Shown here piece by piece: positions 40,717 through 51,957 of a stretch of DNA of 64,000 nt. Where the stretch lies: assembly GCF_003589595.1 (NCBI RefSeq), contig NW_020654289.1:3969047-4033046 (forward strand), in the 5' to 3' direction. The notes beneath the pieces are model-generated. The model searched no databases. It was given only the letters and a program-made list of their open reading frames with translations, and had not been told where the DNA came from. This DNA is from Hyposmocoma kahamanoa (lineage: Eukaryota > Arthropoda > Insecta > Lepidoptera > Cosmopterigidae). A program made the position numbers and the translations under genes. Positions within the stretch are counted from its first letter, which is position 1. The number at the start of each line of letters is the position of its first letter.

Positions 40717-41621
40717 AATCTCAGTACAGAGTACTAAAAAAACCGACCTTTAAGTACGTGGAGCTTCATATAATTACCAAGTTTTATTGAAATCGGTTCC
40801 CGGAAAGTGCGAAACCCGGTTTCATCTCCTAGTTCGCCACTATACGGGACTTGACACAGGAGATAATAAAAATCGGTTCTCACTACTCAAAGTATAATGA
40901 GAGAAAAACGCCTTGAATTGGAGAATAGCAAAATCAACCATTAAAATAATTGCTTCGTATAATAAAAAAAGAATCTTCATGCGTGTACAGCTACTTTATT
41001 TTTTTATTTATTTATTTATTTATTTAGATTCACTTACAGTTATAACAACAATACCTCCATACATTGATTACATTCTTGAAATATCTTAACTAATTGTATA
41101 ACTAATTAAAAGTGAACACAGCATGCATAAACAAACTTAAGTATGAAATAATATGAGTTCTTAACTAAACGGGATGAAAATATAAAACAAAGAGAATAAT
41201 AAAAATTTCAAAAAAGACAACAAAAGCAGTGACCACCAATGTCAATTCCAATATACAACAATACAATATATATCAACAGTGTAGATAAAATTATTAAGTT
41301 ACAGTTTGGATAAAATTGATCTGCGAAATCTGTACAAAGAGTCGGAAAATATGTCACTAGACCCGCTATGCTGGTTATACAGTCTGCAAAGCCTGGGAAC
41401 ACATGAATTAAAGCCAAGAACAGTCCTGCGGAATGGTGGTGCTAAAGGTGTGATAGCTACCCTTAGAGGTGGCTGATTCTTCAAAATTAAATTGGAGGTA
41501 CCTCCAACAAAAAAAGAATCATGAAAATCGGTTCACAAATACCGGAGTTATCGCGTAACACACATACAGAAAAAACATACAGTCGAATTGAGAACCTCCT
41601 CCTTTTTTTTAAAGTAGTTAA
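40717..41621 (-). repeat. Family A repeat, copy 7, split by a LINE end
   Basis: The first part (40717-40994) begins AATCTCAGTACAGAGTACTA and runs to GCGTGTACAGCTAC. The second (41455-41621) resumes CTTAGAGGTGGCTGATTC and ends at the AACCGACTTC-type terminus (TTTAAAGTAGTTAA). AGCTAC is repeated at 40989-40994 and 41455-41460 on either side of the LINE. Confidence 0.85.
40995..41454 (-). mobile_element. 5'-truncated LINE inserted in family A
   Basis: On the minus strand it ends in a TAAA tandem tail (41000-41025). The frame 41299-41484 holds APPFRRTVLGFNSCVPRLC and SLYRFRRSILSKL, the very C-terminus of a CR1/jockey-group RT. The AGCTAC target duplication bounds it exactly; about 460 bp. Confidence 0.8.
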
Positions 41622-43350
41622 AAATTATTTTTGGTTCCCCTTTTGGGTCACCTTTGGATAATATTCTGAAGCGAAAACTAGTTATATCGATTTAATTTGG
41701 ACATAATTACAAATAAACATTTGATTAATGATAACGCATTGCTTAATTCTCTTGCAATTTCTAATTTGTTTTGTTTTAACATTAATGTCATTTTCATATT
41801 ATAATGTTGTATAAAGTCGACAAATAGTTCACATTTATTTGATATTGTTGTTATTGGTCACTCTATCGTTGGTCATTAACGTGTAAAATAAATAGCAAAG
41901 GGTTCAAAACACTATCTAATGAACACGATATTATTATGTCATTCATATCTTTGGATGAAAACCCCTAAAACTAGTAAATTCGATTAAAATGTTAAAATAG
42001 AAGTTGTTATGGAAGTGAGCTGTGATGACAATCTTGCATATGATTAAAAAAAACAAATGCCAGCGTTAAGTGGTGAGCAACGCGTCGATATAGTCTGATT
42101 GCCTCTATACTTTGCGAAGGCGCTCAACAGGGGAAGGTGTTCGGGCATCTGGATACAACGCAACAGTTTTCTTAGAAGCGTTTTATAAGGAAACATTGTA
42201 GGAAAGAATTAGGCTAGACCTAGATAAAGTTATTTAAATGCGAAAAAGTGTTTCATCGAATCAGGAACTCAAAGTTAGGGCGCTGCAAAGAGATTGTTAA
42301 CGATTAGTCCACCGACAAGCTCTTAAATAAGAAGAAAAAGGCTTCTAACTAATCATTTATCAAAAACTTCGTTGTGATATCCTAAAATGTCGTTTCCAGA
42401 CTTACACGACAAGTTTAATTTCTCACGGAAAAGGGACTTTTTATAGTCGGCAACTTTACATTAACGTGTATTAATTTGCAAGATTTTTTTATGGTTTGCG
42501 GAAAAGTTTTTATGGCAGTAACCTATAAAAATGAAAAGGAAGGCGTTTGTTTTGGTTGGGACCAAATGAGTTATGAACTCGTAAAACATACTTGTTACTT
42601 AAGTTTTATGGGAATCAATCTTTTTTTAGGGAGTTTAATAAGGTTTTTTTATATCCTACGAAATGGCAAGCAGTCAGTCTTCATTGTATAGATAACATTA
42701 AAATATCTCAATAAAGCAGCACGTTATGTAACTGGAAACATGTTGTATTGTATATAGAGATCGGCAACGCCTGGGTTTTAATCCGGCGCTTTGTTAACGT
42801 TAAAGTTAAACCCCATTAACGCCCGTAATCGAGGATGACAACTTTTAACAACTAATTTAATTATATTGTTACAAAATGTTTATTGTTTTCTGATCTAGAT
42901 GATTCGATTTGCTTTTCTTCTGAAACTATTCGCTTGATAATCGCATTGAAATAAAATCGATACAAAAGATCGTTTGATCGCATGCACTTCATTCGATCTT
43001 CATATAAATCAAATCGTTGTCGCATTATTAGTAGGATTGCAAGGTGGGTATTGTGTGGAGTCGCTTCTGTATCGTTAATTATGGAATTATACCAAATTTC
43101 GTATTCTCCGTTTCTGCCCACGATTTTGGGCAGAAATGGGTTAAAACTTTGATTAAAAATCCTGTTAAAGCGGTTTGATTGGGTTCTAACCCACTGCCCA
43201 TCTCTGATTGTATACCATTAATTAGGTATGTAATAAGAATCTGGAGTTTCCCTGTTTAGAAACATTATCATCCACGTGTGCTATTCATTATTTATTTATT
43301 TTTTACTCTTAAAACTAATTTCTATTGTTTTAGATGAACATATACATTGC
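41622..43350. other. Long gene-free stretch
   Basis: No protein or repeat family recognised in 1.7 kb. The open frames at 42476-42691 and 42861-43121 (minus) resemble nothing known to me. TGGGCAGAAATGGGTT near 43128 and GGGTTCTAACCCACTGCCCA near 43182 form a loose inverted pair. Confidence 0.4.
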
Positions 43351-43354
43351 ATTA

Positions 43355-43567
43355 ACTGCCTCCGTGGCCGAACGGTTACCGTGCCGGACTGCCACGCAGA
43401 GGACTCAGGTTCGATTCCCGGGCCGGGAGAAGTATTCGTATGGCCTATATTTATTTCTCTCGTGAGTTTGGGTGTAAATTGTGGTTGTCTATGTGTGTGT
43501 CCATGGCACCCGCGACACAGGGCTTCCCTAATGCGGGGCTATGTTGAGTATGTACGTTATTATTATG
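43355..43567 (+). repeat. SINE family B, copy 7 (full length, plus strand)
   Basis: ACTGCCTCCGTGGCCGAACG, box B GGTTCGATTCCCG, then TTATTTCTCTCGTGAGTTTG, GTGGTTGTCTATGTGTGTG, ACCCGCGACACAGGGCTTCC, and a TTATTATTATG tail. This is the only plus-strand copy. Confidence 0.85.
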
Positions 43568-43624
43568 TTATTGCCATTACTGTTTATACCATATCGTATA
43601 ATATATTATATTCATTTGGCATTG

Positions 43625-43802
43625 TGTACCGATTTTGATCATTCTCTTTCTGTTAGAAAGAGGGTACCTCAGCATTGGTCCCATTTAAATTCGAAGAAAG
43701 TATTCCACCTCTAAGGCAAACTAGATGAACCCGGTTTCGCGAACTTTCCGGTAACCGATTTCAATAAAACTTGGTAAATTAGTAATTCCACAAACTTTTA
43801 AC
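43625..43802 (+). repeat. Family A repeat, copy 8 (partial)
   Basis: GTACCGATTTTGATCATTCT, GTTAGAAAGAGGGTACCTCA, AGTATTCCACCTCTAAGGC, AACCGATTTCAATAAAACTT. Both ends are missing. Confidence 0.7.
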
Positions 43803-44159
43803 ATTGTTATTAAAAAATAACGTCAGTCGGTTTTAACAGCAAAGTTATTAGAAAAAATATCAATCGAGAAGGTAATTAAAAAAAAATTGTATTTTTAATG
43901 ACATTTTTTAATTTGATATTATATTTAATAATTTCAATTCTACTAAATATGTTTGACAAAAAAAGGTTTAACCTGTTTTTGCATCGTCTCACATTTTTAC
44001 ATATTAATAGTTTTTGTGGGGTGCACGAAAGATTCCTTTAAAACGTACCGTTTCTTTCCAGTACGTTTGGGTAACAATCGGCGAATTGTGGTGTACGCTA
44101 TCGACGCGATAAGAAGGATAACAGTTTATGTATAAGGTTTATAGGTGATGTGTTTAACA

Positions 44160-44660
44160 TATATTTTTTAACTGACTTCACTGACTTATGTTTTCAGATA
44201 TCTCCGTCAATTGTGGACCGATTTTGTTTGAAAGAGCGCACTCTCGTGGTGGTTCCATTATCACCAAGTCAGAATCCGATGAGGGGATCTCATGAAAATC
44301 GTAGGAAATCCAAAATTTTGTAGACATGTCCGTGTATTCACCATCAATGGTGCACCGATTTTGAAATTTCTTTTTTCGTTTGAAATGGTATACTCTGGTC
44401 CCTGATGCTGTTCTGAGTTCGTTTCGGCTATCACAAATGACTAATTATTTTCCGCAAACAAAAGTCGGCTTTTCACTGGACACAATACATGTACTCATCA
44501 AATACTCTCGCCTTGACAACCAGAAAATAAAATATAAAATGTACAAAGGAGTCCGTAACAATCCAATTGTCACCGAGAAGTCAGAATCTGGTGAGGGGAT
44601 CCCATGGAAATCGAAACAAACCGATCAGCAAACTGTTGAGGTCGGTTTTTTTTCAATGAA
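44160..44660 (+). repeat. Family A-related subfamily, two partial units
   Basis: Two related units share CACCAAGTCAGAATC or CACCGAGAAGTCAGAATC with GATGAGGGGATC or GGTGAGGGGATCCC; the first starts TTTTAACTGACTTC near 44168 and the second ends GAGGTCGGTTTTTTTT. Ends match family A, the middle does not. The open frame 44380-44703 lies within it and is not a gene. Confidence 0.55.
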
Positions 44661-44689
44661 AAAGTTACAATTATTTCTGTATGGTGGTA

Positions 44690-44800
44690 ACACCTATCCA
44701 TAACAGTTTTAGTTCCACTCGGTGCTTAAAATTTCAAAGATCTGAGGGGCATTGCCAATGCGCTTGTCACCCTAAGATATCAAGTTGACAAGTTACTGAA
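44690..44800 (+). repeat. Family C fragment, copy 10
   Basis: ACACCTATCCATAACAGTT, AAATTTCAAAGATCTGAGGG, GCATTGCCAATGCGCTTGTC, ACCCTAAGATATCAAGTTGA. Confidence 0.7.
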
Positions 44801-45227
44801 TGAGTGATAAGCCTTATAGAGAACCGGATGAAGTCCGTGCAAACATGCTGATCCGGGGTTAGGACCTGACTTAGATGGTCCCTGTGCGGGCTCGAGGTCA
44901 TAGTGCCCTTCTCGAATACCTTAAGGGTCGGTAGGGTCACTATAATCAAAACTAGGTTAAAAATAGGTTCCTTGTACGGGCTTGTAGACAATTTAAAAAT
45001 GAATATCAAGAAATTAATATATTTGACAATACATTCCGGTTTAAATCTGCAATTAGAAAGCTTTTATTTTATTAACATAATTAGTAATTGATCATAGGAA
45101 TTTTTCTTAGTGTTTTATTGATGTAACAAACTAGTGGAGTGTTTTCACAAAACCTAATAGAATATCGTGGTGGAATAACTTGAATATCATAAAAGTGATT
45201 TATAATTTGGTGCTTAGCGGTAATTAT
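44801..45227. other. Nothing recognised
   Basis: The frames 44767-45009 (minus) and 44903-45091 have no known counterpart. Confidence 0.35.
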
Positions 45228-46010
45228 TAGAATAGAATAGAATCCATTTATAACTTAACGCCACAACATAATAATACACAGTAAGAAATTAAAAAATAAA
45301 AATAAAATTAAAACAAAACTAAATTATATCTAGAACAAACTAAATTAAAACAAACGAAAAATAGAATAACAAAAAAAAACTAAGTAATCTCTGTACAGAG
45401 TACTAAAAAACCTTCAAAAGTACGTGGAATTACATCTATTTGCCAAGTTTTATTGAAATATCCCCTAGTTCGCCACTATACAGGACTTGACACAGGAGAT
45501 AATAAAAATCGGTTCTCACTACTCAAAGTATATTGAGAGAAAAACGCCTTGAATTGAAGAATAGCAAAACCAGCCATTAAAATAATTGATCTTTAAGTAA
45601 AATTTAGGCGCTATTTATAAAAATGAATGTTCATGCATCATCAGCCATCTTTAGAGGTGGATGATTTTCTTCAAAATGAAATGGGACCACTATGGAAGTA
45701 CCCTCTCTCCAACAAAAAAAGAATCATGAAAATCGGTTTGCAAATATCGGAGTTATCGCGTAACATACATACAAAAAAAAAACATATAGTCGAATTGAGA
45801 ATCTCATCCTTTTTTTGAAGTCGGTTAATAAAATGAATTAAAAATAAATTTAGTAATAAGTAATTAAATGACCACAAAGCTAATCAATACTATTGTTGTA
45901 CTAAGTAGAGATTTTATGTGTGCGTCTATGGCGCATGTAATAGGGTCCACTCAGCTAATGTAACCGCCGGGAAAAGGCTGTGACGCTGATTTTCAGTGGA
46001 CCTTAAAACC
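45228..46010 (-). mobile_element. LINE 3'-end family L, copy 2, split by family A
   Basis: AGAATAGAATAGAATCC is the complement of the TTCTA tail; then AACGCCACAACATAATAATA (compare 9460). After the family A insert it resumes TATGTGTGCGTCTATGGCGC and TTTTCAGTGGACC, as at 9580-9670. Confidence 0.6.
45386..45828 (-). repeat. Family A repeat, copy 11 (full length)
   Basis: Runs AATCTCTGTACAGAGTACTA to TTTTTTTGAAGTCGGTTAA, about 443 bp, with the complete middle block. It lies within a family L LINE end and is therefore younger than that copy. Confidence 0.85.
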
Positions 46011-46361
46011 TAATGAGTACCGGACGTCTGTGTCGCTTATAAAGTAAAATAAATATACGTATATATTTCTGTAATTTCGGTATGTTAATTGGTTATAGCT
46101 ATGTACAAATTTGTCTATCCATCGTGACTATTTAAAACATTAGTGGAAACAGTTTTGGATAGTGTGTGTGTTTCATATTTGTTAAAAATTTGAAATGTGT
46201 TATATGATGCTGTACGCTTAGAATAATAACGTATAGAAACCTAGTCCGCACACGCTAAGTGAGGCAAATTGAAGCGCTCCCAATGGGCCTACACGAGCGG
46301 GCGGGCCTTCAGTGCTCAAGGTCAACTTGCACCACGAACAGACCAAGAATTTTAGCTAAAA

Positions 46362-46484
46362 ATGACGAAATGTGCGGTAAATGAGTGTAAAAATACGTCA
46401 GACAAACATAAAATAGATACTAACATCACATTCCACAAGGAAGTAACGCGTTTCAACTTATATTTTTATATAAATATTCACTAA
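46362..46484 (+). CDS. Possible THAP zinc-finger N-terminus (exon or relic)
   Basis: ATG at 46362 opens 40 codons starting MTKCAVNECKNTSDKHK and then NITFHKEVTRFN. The C-x4-C pair at residues 4 and 9 followed by an xTFH block matches the start of the C2CH THAP DNA-binding domain (first zinc cysteines and the FH motif). The rest of the domain does not follow in frame. GAA|GTAACG at 46440-46448 could be a splice donor after codon 27, which is near where many THAP genes have their first intron, so this could be a real first exon. No downstream exon was found; a relic of a P-like or THAP-bearing transposon is equally possible. Confidence 0.35.
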   Translation: MTKCAVNECKNTSDKHKIDTNITFHKEVTRFNLYFYINIH

Positions 46485-46769
46485 AACCGAAAATTAACCT
46501 ACTATTAAAACTAGCCTACATGAATTTGATTTTTGCCTCCCTTGTGACAGTTCGTTTAATATGAAACTACATTGACGAAACTATCATTCTATGCGTTATT
46601 ATTCTAAGGCTGTACGTTTCCCAAATTTAAAAAAAACTAATGTAGAAAGATATGGGGCTGATTATAATAGGCTGTTGATTTTCTTTAAGAAACACAAATA
46701 ATGTGCTCTAATTTTAATATACTTAGAAATGGGAAAAATTGACGGGAATCCTGTTAAAGCTAGCACACA

Positions 46770-47400
46770 TTTCCAACTCCAACAAGATCTTACCCACAGA
46801 TGGTTCTGTTAATGGCGCATCCGGGCTAGTGCCACCAAACCTCATCATATCCCATTTGCACTGAGAAAAGGAAACTGTAATCCAGTAATACTTGGTAATG
46901 AAACATTGCCACATTCTGATTGAGTGAAATATCTTGGTTTTCACTTGGAAAGATATCTCACACGGAAGCATCACATAAAATGAAAAAGAAATGAAGTCAA
47001 TCTCAAATATCATAACAACAAATTCATCATTATCAGTAGACAACAAACTTCTAATCTACAACTCGGTCTTAAAACCCCTTTGGTGGCTAGCAAGAGTACT
47101 TTGTCTCCAACGAGTGCAGAATTGTATCCTGAGGGCAATAGTCAATGCCCCTTCGTTCACTCGTAATTAAGAGATCCATGATCAAAACATGATATGGGTA
47201 GCTGCTGAGATTAACCGACATAAAATTAAGCACTAGGAACGACTATCCTGCCTCCCGAACCCACTCATCACGAACTTCTAGATCCATCAACTATGGTCAA
47301 ACGACTTAAGCGAGGCCATGTTCTATAGTTGGGAGGTGCGGCACTGGCCGTTCCATTAAAAACGTTTTCTCTCGTTCAAAAGATTCGCTTATCACCTGGC
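46770..47400 (+). pseudogene. Decayed jockey-clade RT C-terminal half
   Basis: Shifting frames give HHIPFALRKGNCNPVILG, VKYLGFHLERYLTRKHHIK, NKLLIYNSVLKPLWWLARV, LQRVQNCILRAIVNAPSF and MIWVAAEINRHK, in the order of the jockey RT region after YADD. Several stops and frameshifts. The opposite-strand open frame 46723-47046 is a shadow of it. Confidence 0.7.
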
Positions 47401-47793
47401 GGTCGATTGCAAATAAAATAATAATACAAAAAAAATCTATTACATAAATATTTATTATTTTAAATTATTATATATATTTTTAAGTTCATCGACCCATTTT
47501 TTTATCCCACTCAACAAGTCGATGTTAATTTAATTGCTCTTTCATGTCCAATTCTAATTTTATATTTTCACTTTTCTATTTTCTATTTTTTTTCATTTTT
47601 GCCACTGAGCAGAAATGTGAGCATTATTGTGTTTCAGTTTTGAAGGCTAATGTATGTATTATTATGTACACTAGTAAGTACCGTACGGAGAGGCTTCTCC
47701 ACTGTCACTTAATACGGTCTGAGAGCAAGAAATCTTATTTGAATCCTCTACTTAAATCCCTTTATTCTGTCTCTTTTACCGCTAATAGATATT

Positions 47794-48412
47794 ACCGCTC
47801 ACGCGATGCGCTCATCCTACCGCAAAATGGCGGCTATTTGGTTTCGCAAATTAAAAAGGATTCAGTTTAAATACAAGTTTTAATGCAAGTTTAAAAAAAT
47901 AAAAATTATTGTTCTGCATTGCTAAATAAATACCCTCCGTACTACAACAAAAACATCTCAAATAAAATGCAGTAATACACCGCAAATCCTGCACTTAAAA
48001 AGCACTAATGAAATTTTTGGTGTACTTGGGTAAATATGACAATATTCCGTTTGAGTGGTTCTAATGTTTATCATGAAATTACTCCTTAAAGTATAGTTTA
48101 TAAACATTTATATTCAGGGTAAACTTAAAAAACGCAACTTACGGTATGTTTTCAATAAATAAACACCGACATCACCAGCCCAAACAATAACACACACGAT
48201 AGTCGTGACGTATTTTTGAAGTTGTTTATTTTTTTTAAATGACAGACCCAGACATTAAAAACTTTATGGTTTGCTAGAGTAGTTAACGGAATAGCAATTA
48301 GTATTAGTTCTTTTACCTGTTATAACTTCGATATCCGATAAATCGGTATAAAATCATCACCGGCACCTCTAGGTGTGCTATGCTTCCAGAGACGCATGAA
48401 TCGCGTGAGCGG
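47794..48412. mobile_element. Family H inverted-repeat element, copy 2 (uninterrupted)
   Basis: Ends CCGCTCACGCGATGCGCTC and GAATCGCGTGAGCGG. The body matches copy 1 (CCGCAAAATGGCGGCTATTT, AAAAGCACTAATGAAATTTT, CACCGGCACCTCTAGGTGTG). It preserves AAGTATAGTTTATAAACATT, the site occupied by the provirus in copy 1. Flanks are ATTA and TTAT, so no exact target duplication is clear. Confidence 0.85.
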
Positions 48413-48519
48413 TTATATTCAATTTTGATGGAAAAAACTTTTCTATATACAAGATCGTTTTATTATTTTATGACTCATGTCGTATAAGCAAAGATCGGAA
48501 TGGGTACGTTTATTTTTAA

Positions 48520-48735
48520 TGGTATCAAGTGGCGAGACGAGCAACTCCTGCGCCTGGTGGTAAGCCATACGCCTGTTTCGTTTACCACCAAAATCGTACA
48601 TATCTTATGGACCCTGCCAGTGCTCGCAACCTTGAGACATAAGTAGACAAGTCCCATACCCCTGTGATATCTCCAGCACCTTTACACTTCAAAACTGGAA
48701 CGCAGATGGCAGACAAGTAACTCTACTGCTTCTTA
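48520..48735 (+). repeat. Family C repeat, copy 11
   Basis: TGGTATCAAGTGGCGAGACG, TGCGCCTGGTGGTAAGCC, ACCTTGAGACATAAGTAGAC, TCCAGCACCTTTACACTTC, AAAACTGGAACGCAGATGGC. A middle segment is rearranged (TTTCGTTTACCACC is inverted relative to GGTGGTAAGC). Confidence 0.75.
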
Positions 48736-48772
48736 AACTGAACTACTACGGAAGACCTGTTCCTGACAGTGA

Positions 48773-48890
48773 CATTTGGCATTTTGAGAGACTGGCATTT
48801 TAAGAATCAGGCGTTTTGCGAATTTGGCATTCTGCGAATCTGACATTCTGCCCGTTTGGCATTTTGCATTTCTGGCATAATGCGTCAAAA
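48773..48890 (+). repeat. Short tandem array with TTTGGCATTTTGCGAA-like units
   Basis: About seven diverged units of 15-18 bp follow each other: TTTGGCATTTTGAGA, CTGGCATTTTAAGAAT, CAGGCGTTTTGCGAAT, TTGGCATTCTGCGAAT, CTGACATTCTGCCCGT, TTGGCATTTTGCATTT, CTGGCATAATGCGT. It looks like a minisatellite; no flanking element identified. Confidence 0.8.
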
Positions 48891-49105
48891 CACTGCTACG
48901 GTTTTTGAAACTACTTACTTTCCGATGGGTTAACCACGAAAGGCAAAAGATATCGTAGTTATATTAATATTCAGTTATTCTGACCTTTGTTTCCACTAAT
49001 TACCTCTCAAACTTTTGACAGATGACGGACGGAAAGAAAGTATAATCAAGCCTCTGAAATCTCTTTGGCCTTACGTGGATAGCACGCTGGTAGCACATCC
49101 AATTT

Positions 49106-49539
49106 TTAACCGACTTCAAAAAAAGGAGGAGGTTCGCAATTAGACTGTGTTTTTTTTGTATGTATGTTACGCGATAACTCCGGTATTTGTGAACCGATTT
49201 TTATAATTCTTTTTTTGTTGGAAAGAGGGTAATGGTCCCATTTCCTTTTAAAGAAAATCATCCACCTCTAAGGGTGGCTGATCACGCATGAAATTCATTT
49301 TTATAAATAGCGCCTAAATTTGACTTAATGAGCAATCAATTTGATGGTTGATTTTCCTATTCTCTAATTCAAGGCGCTTATTCTCTCAATATACTTTGAG
49401 TAGTGAGAACCGATTTTTATTATCTCCTGTGTCAAGTACCGTATAGTGGCGAACTAGGGGATATTTCAATAAAACTTTGCAAATAGCCGTAATTGCACAT
49501 ACTTTTGAGGTCGGTTTTTTTAGTACTCTGTACTGAGAT
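49106..49539 (+). repeat. Family A repeat, copy 12 (full length)
   Basis: TTAACCGACTTCAAAAAAAG to GAGGTCGGTTTTTTTAGTA then CTCTGTACTGAGAT, 434 bp with all internal blocks. With copies 11 and 13 it defines the full-length family. Confidence 0.88.
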
Positions 49540-49990
49540 AATTATTTAATAATAAATATGTCAATGAAGGCACTACATACGACTTATGGTGTGCAACAAC
49601 CGGTGAATATAGATGGAATCTAGGTGGAAAGCTGTGACGATGAACGAGGGTCAGGACTCTTGGGAGTCACACACCTAATAAACTATCTGTTGCGCAGGTC
49701 TCGCAAGTGCGTAGAATAAGTTCTAAACACTTTGTTGTTAACTTTGCTTGATAATACAAGAAACTTCGAGTCTAGATACTTCAAACAGCGGACGGATCGA
49801 CAAGAAGAGGTTCCAATTACTTTAGATTTCATTTGTACCTGTTATTTACTATTCTTATGCTAGAAATGTATATTCCTATACTAATAAAAATAATAAATTA
49901 ATTTAAAGTACGTCCTTTAAATTTAAAATATATAATAATTGTTCAGAACAAATGTTTGACACGACGCCAGCGGTCACAAACTCGAATTTA
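49540..49990. other. Nothing recognised
   Basis: No motif seen. Confidence 0.4.
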
Positions 49991-49994
49991 TTTT

Positions 49995-50200
49995 TTCCGA
50001 AATAACGTTTGTTCGAATTTTCATTACACCGAAAACCTAATTATAACGAAACCGTTGTGCTTTAGGATATGTTGGATATTTATCGCAAAGACACGATTAG
50101 GTTCGTTTAGGTTAAGTTAGGTTTAAAAGAAAAAAATTTTCCTCTCAAAATTACTTTCGATGTTATGAAAATTCGACCAAACGTTATTTCTGGATAATGT
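49995..50200. repeat. Family O miniature inverted-repeat element, copy 2
   Basis: CCGAAATAACGTTTGTTCGA and ATTTTCATTAC on the left; GTTATGAAAATTCGACCAAA and CGTTATTTCTGG on the right: inverted ends of about 28 bp. The interior shares TAATTATAACGAAACCGTTG and CCTCTCAAAATTACTTTCGA with copy 1. Confidence 0.7.
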
Positions 50201-50702
50201 CATTTCGAACTTCTGATAGGTAGCCGAAGCCAACAGCAACATTTTATCATCGCACCGGTCGCCACCGGCGAAGTGTCAATCCTCACACGGTTTCAGAGGA
50301 ACTTCCTTCCACGTACAATTAGGTTAGCGACGCGCTCATGACGCCTCTGGTGTTGCAGGCGTTCATAGGCGACAGTGACTGTTTTCCATCAAGCTGGCCG
50401 TATGCTTGTTTGCTGCCTACATAATATTAAAAAAAAACAATTGCCGGCAGCTTATGTCAATGTATCAAAGTGGAACCTGAAAAATAAAATATAAGTGCTG
50501 AGGTTCCATTCTTTTCATTAGCATTAGGTTCTACTATATTTCCAAAACCATACCTTTAATAAACTGTGAATTATGAAAGAATCAAGTAACATATTTCATT
50601 AATCTCTCACAGGTGTCGCTTGCAGTCACAAAAGCCGAAAAACTCGATACAAAAAATCTGTAACAAACACCTAGAAATTCGTAAAGTTTCCTGACTCGAT
50701 TT
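50201..50702. other. Nothing recognised
   Basis: No gene or repeat family identified. Confidence 0.4.
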
Positions 50703-50877
50703 GTAAGCCGGATTTACATTTGTTTGACGTGTCATGTTGTGATGTGACGTGTTATATATGGTTAGATTTATATTAGTCCGTCGCAATCTAACGTGACAGC
50801 TTGTGCTGTGTGTATGAAACCGATACCGTTTTGACGTGTCATGAGACGAAATGTCAGATAAATAAAAATCCGGCTTA
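50703..50877. repeat. Family M miniature inverted-repeat element
   Basis: TAAGCCGGATTTACATTT and AATAAAAATCCGGCTTA form inverted ends of at least 12 bp. The 175-bp interior is rich in GACGTGTCATG words on both strands. A related left end occurs at 3187. Confidence 0.65.
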
Positions 50878-51879
50878 AATCAGTTCATTGCGGTGGCTCG
50901 GGTTTGGTACAGATGGAAGGAAGTTTTCTTTGTATCTGATCTATATATATTAATCATTATAACAAACTAATGGAGTAGTCTCACAAAAAAATAAAATTAA
51001 TATTTTTATGATATTTAATTAAAAATAGTACACGTTTTGTAGTAAATGTGCTATGAATAAATGTCATTACAATTATTATTACACGAGGGCGGTTTTATAT
51101 ACACGTGACTTTAAGGTTAAATAAAAACTTTTTTCAGGAATTTATTTTTATTTCTTAATTTAGAACTCCTTACTAAGAAATTGACGATATTTTTTTTAAA
51201 TTAGCGCGTAAATCAAAAAACAATTTTTGAAGATGGGGATTCCGTTTCACATTTATAATCAGAACATCAAAACTTGCCGAATTATGGTGCCAAATACGCA
51301 TTCAATGTATTCTTTAGATTTGACCCCATTTGACTTTTTTATCTGATTTTTTACAGATTTGCATTAAAAGAGGAAGTGATAGCTGAAACAGACTATTTTA
51401 GAGTTTGAAAAAAAAACTTTCGATGAGTTGAAGAAGTTGGAATATCGCTGGTCAAGGTGTATAGAGTTAAAAGAAGATTACGTAGAAAAATAAAGTATAA
51501 TAAAAAAAATTTTTTCTTCTCAAATTCTCACGGACTTTCAAATCGCACTCGTAGACCATTTCCTACTGTCCGTTCTCCAAATATTACAGAACACACAACA
51601 AATTGGAAAACGTCTTCAAAAGCAAATAAATCGGTTTATCTGAGGATACAATCTCAATCCACGGTCTTTATTATGGCAATTATATCATGAACTTTGTAAA
51701 TGGTTCTTAAGGCTGAAGTTGTCAAACTCCTACAGAAATGACAAATCGTCTCTTGTAACCAGATATCGGAACAGGCAAAGTATATTTGCCTAAATTTTAA
51801 GGAAGTGATACACGTAGAGTGCATAATGGAGGGTATTATCTCTGAAATTAAGAAATTATTTATTTATTATTTTATGATA
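50878..51879. other. Nothing recognised
   Basis: The open frame 51457-51690 has no known counterpart. Confidence 0.4.
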
Positions 51880-51945
51880 TAAAGTGATGAGACGAACAAG
51901 TCCTGCGCCCGTGGTAAGCGACACGCCCGTCCAAAACAGCTGCTG
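51880..51945 (+). repeat. Family C fragment, copy 12
   Basis: AAAGTGATGAGACGAACAAG, TCCTGCGCCCGTGGTAAGCG, ACACGCCCGTCCAAAACAGC. Truncated after the 5' third, right where the element at 51958 begins. Confidence 0.7.
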
Positions 51946-51957
51946 TGTCACGTAACC

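Noticed and set aside
42476..42691. 71-codon membrane-like protein
   Set aside because: AT-driven hydrophobic translation without conserved motif or neighbouring exon; retained only as part of an unannotated stretch.
43355..43430. tRNA gene
   Set aside because: The box A and box B match belongs to the head of SINE B, which continues into the SINE body and occurs nine times in the window; no complete cloverleaf was established.
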